Assembly (NCBI GenBank): GCA_026414765.1
Contig: JAOAIJ010000036.1
Coordinates: 1-64,000 of the forward strand
Reading direction: 5' to 3'
DNA: 64,000 bases
DNA from: Clostridia bacterium
Lineage (GTDB): Bacteria; Bacillota; Clostridia; Acetivibrionales; DSM-27016
In this document: positions 61,381-64,000 of the stretch, one piece after another
Numbering within the stretch: position 1 is the stretch's first letter
How the letters are laid out: every line of letters starts with the position of its first letter
The notes under the pieces: generated by a model
What the model was told of the DNA's origin: nothing
The model's input: the letters and a program-made list of their open reading frames with translations, nothing else
Database searches by the model: none
Made by a program: the position numbers and the translations under genes

Positions 61381-63321
61381 ATGATTAGTATTACATTGAA
61401 AGACGGCAGTTTAAAAGAGTACAACGAAGGTATCAGTATTAAGGAAATTGCTGAAAGTATCAGTGCAGGACTTGCGCGGGTTGCGCTTGCTGGTGAAGTA
61501 GACGGGATAGTCAGGGATTTGTCATTTAAGCTTGAAAAAGACTGCAAGCTGAGTTTGCTCACATTTGAAAATGACGGTGGAAAACATGCCTACAGGCATA
61601 CAACATCACATATACTGGCACAGGCAGTAAAGAGACTGTATCCTGAAGCAAAGCTTGCTATAGGCCCGTCTATTGAAAACGGTTTTTACTATGATTTTGA
61701 TCTTGATAAAACTTTCTCGCCTGAAGGGCTTGAAAAGATAGAAAAGGAAATGGATAAGATTATTAAAGAAGATCTGCCTATAGAAAGATTTACCCTTTCA
61801 AGGGAAGAAGCCATAAAATTTATGGAAGAAAAAGCAGAGCCGTACAAAGTTGAATTAATAAAAGATCTTGCCGAAGGGGAAGAAATCTCCTTCTATAAGC
61901 AGGGTGAATTTGTAGACCTCTGTGCAGGTCCCCATCTTCCTTCTACCGGAAAAGTAAAAGCTGTAAAGCTGACACAGGTTGCAGGTGCATACTGGAGGGG
62001 AAGCGAAAAGAACAAGATGCTTCAGAGAATATACGGCACATCATTTCCGAAGAGAAGTGAACTGGATGAGTACCTCGCAAAGATCGAGGAAGCAAAAAAG
62101 AGGGATCATAACAAACTTGGACGTGAACTGGAATTATTTACAACCGTGGACTATATAGGTCAGGGGTTACCTATAATTATGCCTAAAGGTGCAAAAGTCA
62201 TACAACTGTTGCAGCGCTTTGTTGAGGATGAAGAAGAACGTCGCGGCTATATGCTGACAAAAACCCCTTTTATGGCAAAAAGTGATCTGTATAAGATATC
62301 CGGGCATTGGCAGCACTATCGTGAAGGTATGTTCATAATGGGGGATGAAAATGATGAAAGCTCGGAAGTTTTTGCACTAAGGCCAATGACATGTCCGTTT
62401 CAATTCCAGGTTTATCTTGCAAGACTGAGAAGCTATAGAGAGCTGCCTATGAGATTTAATGAAACATCAACTCTTTTTAGAAATGAATCATCGGGAGAGA
62501 TGCATGGACTTATAAGAGTAAGGCAGTTTACCATTTCCGAAGGTCATATAGCATGTATGCCTGAACAGCTTGAGCAGGAATTTGCAGGTTGTGTTGATCT
62601 GGCAAATTATCTGCTTAAAACTATAGGGCTTGATGAGGATGTCTCTTACCGTTTTTCAAAATGGGATCCAAACAATAAAGAAAAATATATCGGAACAACT
62701 GAGCAGTGGGAAGAAGTACAGGACAGGATGAGACAGATTCTGGATCACCTCAGGATACCATATAAGGAAGAAGAAGGGGAAGCAGCTTTTTATGGCCCCA
62801 AACTGGATATTCAGATAAAGAATGTTCATGGCAAGGAAGATACTCTAATAACAGTTCAGATAGATTTTCAGTTGGCTGAAAAGTTCGGTATGCAGTTTAT
62901 CGATAGAGACGGACAGAAAAAGTACCCCTATGTAATTCACAGAACATCGATCGGCTGCTATGAGAGAACTCTTGCACTGCTTATAGAAAAGTATGCAGGA
63001 GCATTCCCGACCTGGCTGTCACCTGTACAGGTCAAGGTACTGCCTTTGATAGAAAAGCATCACGAGTATGCGCGTGAAATTGAGGAATTGCTTAACTCAC
63101 ACGGATTAAGGGTAGAAGTAGATATGAGAAATGAAAAAATTGGATACAAAATAAGAGAAGCACAGATGGAAAAGGTCCCTTATATGCTGGTTATAGGCGA
63201 TAAGGAGATGGAAAACAGGGCAGTAGCTGTAAGGTCAAGAAAAGAAGGGGACCTTGGTTCTATGCCTGTTAATGATTTTGTATCAAAGATAACTGAAGAT
63301 GTAAGAACAAAAGCAAAGTAA
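61381..63321 (+). CDS. thrS: Threonyl-tRNA synthetase
   Basis: The 646-residue class II synthetase has an N-terminal TGS domain (about 1-60), the editing domain with HTTSHILAQAVKRLYP near 74 and the zinc-type Cys in FVDLCAGPHLPSTG near 180, a catalytic core with LRPMTCPFQFQVY (Zn-binding Cys) near 335 and FRNESSGEMHGLIRVRQFT near 363, and an anticodon-binding C-terminus. It charges tRNA-Thr. AAGGAGGAG precedes ATG 61381. Expression is controlled by the upstream T-box. Confidence 0.98.
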   Translation: MISITLKDGSLKEYNEGISIKEIAESISAGLARVALAGEVDGIVRDLSFKLEKDCKLSLLTFENDGGKHAYRHTTSHILAQAVKRLYPEAKLAIGPSIENGFYYDFDLDKTFSPEGLEKIEKEMDKIIKEDLPIERFTLSREEAIKFMEEKAEPYKVELIKDLAEGEEISFYKQGEFVDLCAGPHLPSTGKVKAVKLTQVAGAYWRGSEKNKMLQRIYGTSFPKRSELDEYLAKIEEAKKRDHNKLGRELELFTTVDYIGQGLPIIMPKGAKVIQLLQRFVEDEEERRGYMLTKTPFMAKSDLYKISGHWQHYREGMFIMGDENDESSEVFALRPMTCPFQFQVYLARLRSYRELPMRFNETSTLFRNESSGEMHGLIRVRQFTISEGHIACMPEQLEQEFAGCVDLANYLLKTIGLDEDVSYRFSKWDPNNKEKYIGTTEQWEEVQDRMRQILDHLRIPYKEEEGEAAFYGPKLDIQIKNVHGKEDTLITVQIDFQLAEKFGMQFIDRDGQKKYPYVIHRTSIGCYERTLALLIEKYAGAFPTWLSPVQVKVLPLIEKHHEYAREIEELLNSHGLRVEVDMRNEKIGYKIREAQMEKVPYMLVIGDKEMENRAVAVRSRKEGDLGSMPVNDFVSKITEDVRTKAK

Positions 63322-63331
63322 AGTTTTCTTA

Positions 63332-63374
63332 AGACAGGGTGTCTCAAAAATAATATTGAGGCACCCTGTCTTAT
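63332..63374 (+). terminator. Terminator after thrS
   Basis: AAGACAGGGTGTCTC and GAGGCACCCTGTCTT form a stem with one mismatch or wobble, followed by a T-rich tail. Confidence 0.85.
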
Positions 63375-63448
63375 TCTTTTATCAATTTTTAGGTGTTATG
63401 AATATTGTTTTTCGTAGCTAAAACAGAAATATTAAGCTGAAGTGAAAG

Positions 63449-64000
63449 TTAATTTTCAATTCCCATTATTTTTATAAACTGATTCATATTTATATCTGTT
63501 ACCAGACCTTTATTATGCCAATGCTTCTTACAGCCACAATAATCCAGCAGTACACATTGAGCAGGTAACCCTAATTTTTTTGCTTTCCATCCGCCGGATA
63601 TCAGATTCAGAATACATGCAATACCCACAATCCCAACAGTTTCATTGGCCATATCATTATTTGAATCTTCTGAAAAAGCAGATGACTCATGGGTGATGAT
63701 AAAAACTCCAAAGCCGTTATCCTGCCCCAGTTTTGTCAATTGACTGACTTTGCATGAAGGTGTACATAAAACACACCCCAGTCCTTTGGAGCATTTCTGG
63801 GCAGGACACTGTCCTTCAGGCTTTATGCACATGCAGGAAGGGAGTAGCACAGCTTTGAACCGGGTCTTAAGAAATTCCTGGCGGTTTGTCCTATTCATAA
63901 TTTCTGCACCTATCATATTCAGATGGTATTCGACCCTACGCCTTCCACTGAATATTATGTCTTCGCGCCAATAGTGGGAAGGGCGGACATGGTTCAGGAA
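63449..64000 (-). CDS. DUF116 protein, N-terminus beyond window
   Basis: The C-terminal 183 residues of a DUF116 protein are present and the frame stays open to the window edge, so the true start lies beyond 64000. The conserved HLNMIGAEIMNRTNRQEF region is followed by a Cys-rich block (CMCIKPEGQCPAQKCSKGLG, then CVLCTPSC) that could bind a metal or Fe-S cluster, and a C-terminal Rossmann-like part (GIVGIACILNLISGG; GLPAQCVLLDYCGC). DUF116 biochemistry is not established. An internal ATG at 63916 should not be taken as the start, since the homologous part begins upstream. Confidence 0.85.
   Translation of the reverse strand, partial: FLNHVRPSHYWREDIIFSGRRRVEYHLNMIGAEIMNRTNRQEFLKTRFKAVLLPSCMCIKPEGQCPAQKCSKGLGCVLCTPSCKVSQLTKLGQDNGFGVFIITHESSAFSEDSNNDMANETVGIVGIACILNLISGGWKAKKLGLPAQCVLLDYCGCKKHWHNKGLVTDINMNQFIKIMGIEN

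Overview
The window is low-GC Firmicutes chromosome, most likely a clostridium of the cellulolytic cluster III type (Acetivibrio/Ruminiclostridium-like). This is an inference from the AT-rich sequence, strong AAGGAGG ribosome sites, a T-box leader, TTG/GTG starts and clostridial families such as DUF116, GerMN lipoprotein, LarC and PpnP. No tool was run; every call is read from the sequence.

Layout. 1-510: end of an rRNA operon (23S 3' end, 5S, initiator tRNA-Met, strong terminator). 749-1952: an unknown protein paired with a hemerythrin. 2184-14873: a compact eight-gene accessory operon, preceded by a tiny frameshifted reading frame with a very strong ribosome site. It encodes a SyrD/PvdE-type ABC exporter, two paralogous GH13-like barrel proteins, a sugar-binding-protein fold without a signal peptide, an NAD-dependent epimerase, a PatB/MalY-type PLP enzyme, a radical SAM protein with auxiliary cysteines, and MalQ. 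It looks like an undescribed small-molecule or glycan pathway with export. 14874-15666: a consensus promoter and decayed coding remnants. 15667-19945: CheW, a chemoreceptor, a membrane protein, two tiny paralogues and PpnP.

20219-32197: the most striking region, a 12-gene run of closely spaced genes. It opens with a BlaI-like repressor and a BlaR1-like membrane protease whose sensor is a degenerate M23 (LytM) domain. Three tandem modules follow, each built from a short permease (S), a membrane-anchored DUF362 protein (D) and, in the last two, a longer DUF318-type permease (L). The run ends with an anchored Ntn hydrolase and a cytoplasmic DUF362-ferredoxin protein. I read it as a cell-wall-stress-controlled envelope system of unknown substrate.

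32390-37285: nickel-pincer cofactor genes larE, larB and larC with a DUF2520 oxidoreductase and a YhcC-like radical SAM protein; larA is absent. 37302-49451: a PilZ protein, then purine genes guaA, an AEC transporter, a PbuG-like permease with a structured leader, and purE-F-M-N-H-D. 49668-53253: ROK kinase, nadD, yqeK, rsfS and a HAD phosphatase. 53292-58608, minus strand: two acyl-CoA ligase paralogues and DacF carboxypeptidase. 58846-64000: ComEA-like protein, GerMN lipoprotein whose ribosome site is separated from its start by a hairpin, a 50-residue membrane protein, T-box-controlled thrS, and a DUF116 protein cut by the window end.

No CRISPR array, intact insertion sequence or prophage was seen.
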